Source of the DNA: Cloacimonetes bacterium UBA4175
GTDB lineage: Bacteria; Cloacimonadota; Cloacimonadia; Cloacimonadales; Cloacimonadaceae
Assembly (NCBI GenBank): GCA_002379855.1
Contig: DFUX01000040.1
Location: 1-6,827, forward strand
Direction: 5' to 3'
DNA: 6,827 nucleotides
Made by a program: the position numbers and the translations under genes
The notes under the pieces: generated by a model
The model's database searches: none
What the model saw: only the letters and a program-made list of their open reading frames with translations
What the model was told of the DNA's origin: nothing
Part shown: one piece after another, positions 5,154-6,827 of the stretch
Numbering within the stretch: position 1 is the first letter of the stretch
Layout of the letters: each line of letters begins with the position of its first letter

Positions 5154-5965
5154 TGCAAGAAAAGAACGATGAACAGATCCAGGCGCAACTGGCGCGGATC
5201 AAGCACCGCATTGTCGTGATGAGCGGCAAGGGCGGGGTCGGCAAGTCCACCATCGCCGTCAATCTCGCCTATGGCCTGGCCTTGGCTGGCAAAAAGGTGG
5301 GCTTGCTGGATGCCGACATTCACGGCCCTTCTGTTGCAAAGATGACCGGCACAGAGGGAGCCCGGGTGTCCGGCACCCCGGAAGGCATGATCCAGCCGGT
5401 GCGCCTGCACGACAATTTCCACGCCCTCTCAATAGCCTATCTGATCGATAATGAGGATTCCGCCCTGATCTGGCGCGGGCCGATGAAGATGAGCGCCCTC
5501 AAGGAAATGATCGAAAATACCGCCTGGGGCGATCTGGACTATCTGATCGTGGATTGCCCTCCCGGCACCGGCGACGAGCCCCTCTCGGTGGTGCAGTTGC
5601 TGGGCACCCTGGATGGCGCGGTGATCGTCAGTTCCGCCCAGGATGTGGCCATTCTGGACGTGCGCAAGAGCATGGATTTTGCCACCAAGCTCAATCTGCC
5701 CGTCATCGGCCTGGTGGAGAACATGAGCTATGTGCTCTGTCCCCATTGCGGCAAAGAGATACAGCTCTACGGCGGCGAAGGAATGGGCAAGCTCCTGATG
5801 GACTATCACACCGAGCTTTTGGCCAAGCTGCCCTTCGATACCAATATCACCACAAGTTGCGATAGCGGCCGCCCCTTCATCTACGATTTTGGAAAAACCA
5901 GCTCCGCGCAGATTCTGCAGGAAGCCGTCCAGAAAATCATAGCAAAATTGGAAACTGGGGCGTAG
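5153..5965 (+). CDS. mrp: Mrp/NBP35-family iron-sulfur carrier ATPase
   Basis: This 270-residue ATPase is likely to bind and transfer [4Fe-4S] clusters to apo-proteins in the cytosol. It shows the deviant Walker A GKGGVGKS (25-32), the family-diagnostic switch I DADIHGPS (53-60), IWRGPMKMSALK (106-117), DCPPGTGDEP (134-143) and the CPHC motif (196-199). In Mrp/ApbC dimers the two CxxC motifs bridge a cluster. The usual DUF59 (MIP18-like) N-terminal domain of many bacterial Mrp proteins is absent, so this is the short form common in archaea and anaerobes. AAGGA at 5142-5146 and a 1-nt overlap with the upstream stop support the start. As last gene of the operon it would serve the two ferredoxin-MinD proteins and perhaps the NifX proteins (inference). 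No terminator is visible before the peroxiredoxin, so read-through is possible. Confidence 0.94.
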   Translation: MQEKNDEQIQAQLARIKHRIVVMSGKGGVGKSTIAVNLAYGLALAGKKVGLLDADIHGPSVAKMTGTEGARVSGTPEGMIQPVRLHDNFHALSIAYLIDNEDSALIWRGPMKMSALKEMIENTAWGDLDYLIVDCPPGTGDEPLSVVQLLGTLDGAVIVSSAQDVAILDVRKSMDFATKLNLPVIGLVENMSYVLCPHCGKEIQLYGGEGMGKLLMDYHTELLAKLPFDTNITTSCDSGRPFIYDFGKTSSAQILQEAVQKIIAKLETGA

Positions 5966-5972
5966 ATTTTGT

Positions 5973-6000
5973 TTGCCATTCCCGAAATCCTGCTTATAAT
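5973..6000 (+). promoter_or_regulatory. Sigma70-type promoter of the peroxiredoxin gene
   Basis: TTGCCA (5973-5978) and a perfect TATAAT (5995-6000) are separated by 16 nt, predicting a start near 6007 and a leader of about 32 nt. It begins just 7 nt after the mrp stop, giving the peroxiredoxin its own expression in addition to any read-through. Confidence 0.65.
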
Positions 6001-6022
6001 GTCAACGAAAGCTTATATTATA
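5992..6022 (+). repeat. Direct repeat GCTTATA at the peroxiredoxin promoter, possible operator
   Basis: GCTTATA occurs at 5992-5998 and again at 6011-6017, a period of 19 bp (about two helical turns), straddling the -10 box and start point. TATAAT (5995-6000) and ATTATA (6017-6022) also form inverted arms. The half-sites resemble those of peroxide regulators of the PerR type, but the spacing differs from the PerR box, so only a general operator suggestion is made. Confidence 0.3.
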
Positions 6023-6038
6023 CAGTGAGGAGATAAAA

Positions 6039-6707
6039 ATGGAAAACACAATTGAAAGACAAGGCATCCCGCTTTTGGGCGACAAGTTCCCCAAAATGAC
6101 CGTTCAGACAACGCATGGCATGAAGGTTTTGCCGGACGACATGAAAGGCAAATGGTTCGTGCTGTTCAGCCATCCGGCCGATTTCACCCCCGTCTGCACC
6201 ACCGAATTTGTTGCCTTCCAGCAACGCTACGAAAAGTTCCGCGAGCTTAACACCGAACTCATCGGCCTCAGCATTGACCAGGTCTTCTCCCACATCAAAT
6301 GGGAAGAATGGATCAAAGAAAAGATGGGCGTGGAAATCCAGTTCCCCATCATCGCGGACACCGGCGCGGTCGCCGAGAAGCTTGGCCTGATACATCCCGG
6401 CAAAGGCAGCAACACCGTGCGCGCGGTCTTCATCGTCGATGCCCATGGCACCATCCGCATCATGCTCTACTACCCGCAGGAGCTTGGCCGCAATATGGAC
6501 GAGATTCTCAGGGTCGTGGAAGCCATGCAATTTGCAGATAAGAACAAAGTGGCTATGCCCGCCAACTGGCCGAACAACGAGATCCTCAAGGATCGCGTGA
6601 TCATCCCGCCTCCCGCTGATGTGGAAGGGGCGAAAAAGCGTTTGGAAAACGCCGCCAAGGAAGGATACGAGTGCTACGATTGGTGGCTCTGCCACAAGAA
6701 AGTGTAA
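6039..6707 (+). CDS. Peroxiredoxin of the Prx6 (AhpC/TSA, archaeal-type) group
   Basis: This 222-residue thiol peroxidase would reduce hydrogen peroxide and organic peroxides in the cytosol. The active site is HPADFTPVCTTE (residues 45-56), with peroxidatic C53, the helper T50 and the conserved arginine R128 in NTVRAVFIVD. The length and the long C-terminal domain (YYPQELGRNMDEILRVVEA, then MPANWP) place it in the Prx6 group. The end, YECYDWWLCHKK, holds C212 and C218 in the arrangement seen in archaeal thioredoxin peroxidases such as that of Aeropyrum, where this region supplies the resolving cysteine. It therefore probably works as a 2-Cys enzyme despite its Prx6 family. TGAGGAG (6026-6032) lies 6 nt before the ATG. 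The gene is separated from mrp by 73 nt with its own promoter and is followed by a terminator. Its likely role beside Fe-S/metal-cluster genes is oxidative protection. Confidence 0.95.
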   Translation: MENTIERQGIPLLGDKFPKMTVQTTHGMKVLPDDMKGKWFVLFSHPADFTPVCTTEFVAFQQRYEKFRELNTELIGLSIDQVFSHIKWEEWIKEKMGVEIQFPIIADTGAVAEKLGLIHPGKGSNTVRAVFIVDAHGTIRIMLYYPQELGRNMDEILRVVEAMQFADKNKVAMPANWPNNEILKDRVIIPPPADVEGAKKRLENAAKEGYECYDWWLCHKKV

Positions 6708-6735
6708 GCACCTAACACAAAAACATAACTTGCAC

Positions 6736-6766
6736 GGGCAGTTGGTAGTTCCAACTGCCCTTTTTT
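6736..6766 (+). terminator. Rho-independent terminator after the peroxiredoxin gene
   Basis: A perfect 10-bp stem GGGCAGTTGG / CCAACTGCCC (6736-6745 and 6751-6760) with a 5-nt loop is followed by six T residues (6761-6766). It lies 28 nt after the stop codon and would end both the peroxiredoxin transcript and any read-through from the upstream operon. Confidence 0.93.
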
Positions 6767-6783
6767 CTGGTTAAAAGACAGGA

Positions 6784-6825
6784 TCACGGCTTAATCACCC
6801 CCGGCAGATCGGGCTGCCGAAGTCT
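6784..6825 (-). CDS. Possible 3' end of a minus-strand gene (partial)
   Basis: The minus strand is open from the window edge to a TGA at 6786-6784, reading RLRQPDLPGVIKP. This looks like an ordinary protein C-terminus, and a convergent gene would fit the position after a terminator. With only 13 residues visible nothing can be recognised and chance is quite possible. The region from 6767 on otherwise holds only a small hairpin, CGGCAG / CTGCCG (6802-6807 and 6814-6819). Confidence 0.25.
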   Translation of the reverse strand, partial: RLRQPDLPGVIKP

Positions 6826-6827
6826 GT

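Noticed and set aside
5994..6023. Canonical PerR box at the peroxiredoxin promoter
   Set aside because: TTATAAT and ATTATAC resemble PerR half-sites but are separated by 16 nt instead of the usual single base.
6018..6695. 225-codon open frame on the minus strand opposite the peroxiredoxin
   Set aside because: It is antisense to a clearly recognised peroxiredoxin, has no domain of its own, and covers that gene's Shine-Dalgarno region.

Overview
This window comes from an anaerobic bacterium of moderate GC content. The signs are an Orange-Protein-type NifX/MinD cluster with ferredoxin-bearing MinD ATPases, gene classes that occur mainly in anaerobes, tight operon packing, and bacterial-type promoters and Shine-Dalgarno sites. 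The sequence does not fix the lineage. I see no mobile element, CRISPR array, tRNA or rRNA.

Layout. (1) 55-1746, minus strand: an AMP-forming long-chain acyl-CoA synthetase read from a GTG start. (2) 1747-1948: a divergent control region of about 200 nt. It holds a minus-strand promoter, a sigma54-like -24/-12 element, a sigma70-type promoter and a near-perfect 20-bp palindrome over the -10 box and start point. (3) 1949-5965, plus strand: seven genes whose junctions have no gap or overlap by 1 to 8 nt, so almost certainly one operon. In order they are a DUF134 (UPF0251) regulator with a zinc ribbon and Cys/Arg-rich tail; a Cys/His-rich NifX-like protein; two tandem MinD-family ATPases, each with an inserted 2[4Fe-4S] ferredoxin domain; a second NifX-like protein without cysteine; a small DUF5320-like Gly/Arg/Cys-rich protein with a C-terminal helix; and an Mrp/NBP35-type Fe-S carrier ATPase. 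(4) 6039-6707: a Prx6-type peroxiredoxin with its own promoter and a strong terminator. (5) 6767-6827: a short tail, possibly the 3' end of a minus-strand gene.

How the genes may work together. The seven-gene operon resembles the Orange Protein (ORP) gene sets of sulfate reducers, where NifX-family proteins bind a sulfide-bridged metal cluster (Mo-Cu in the characterised case) and are encoded with MinD-type ATPases. Here the two ferredoxin-MinD proteins could couple ATP hydrolysis to electron delivery. Mrp could supply Fe-S clusters, the two NifX-like proteins could carry or assemble a metal cluster, and DUF5320 could act as an adaptor. DUF134 is probably the local, perhaps metal- or redox-responsive, regulator. 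The peroxiredoxin fits as protection of oxygen-sensitive clusters. The substrate and final purpose of the complex cannot be read from the sequence.
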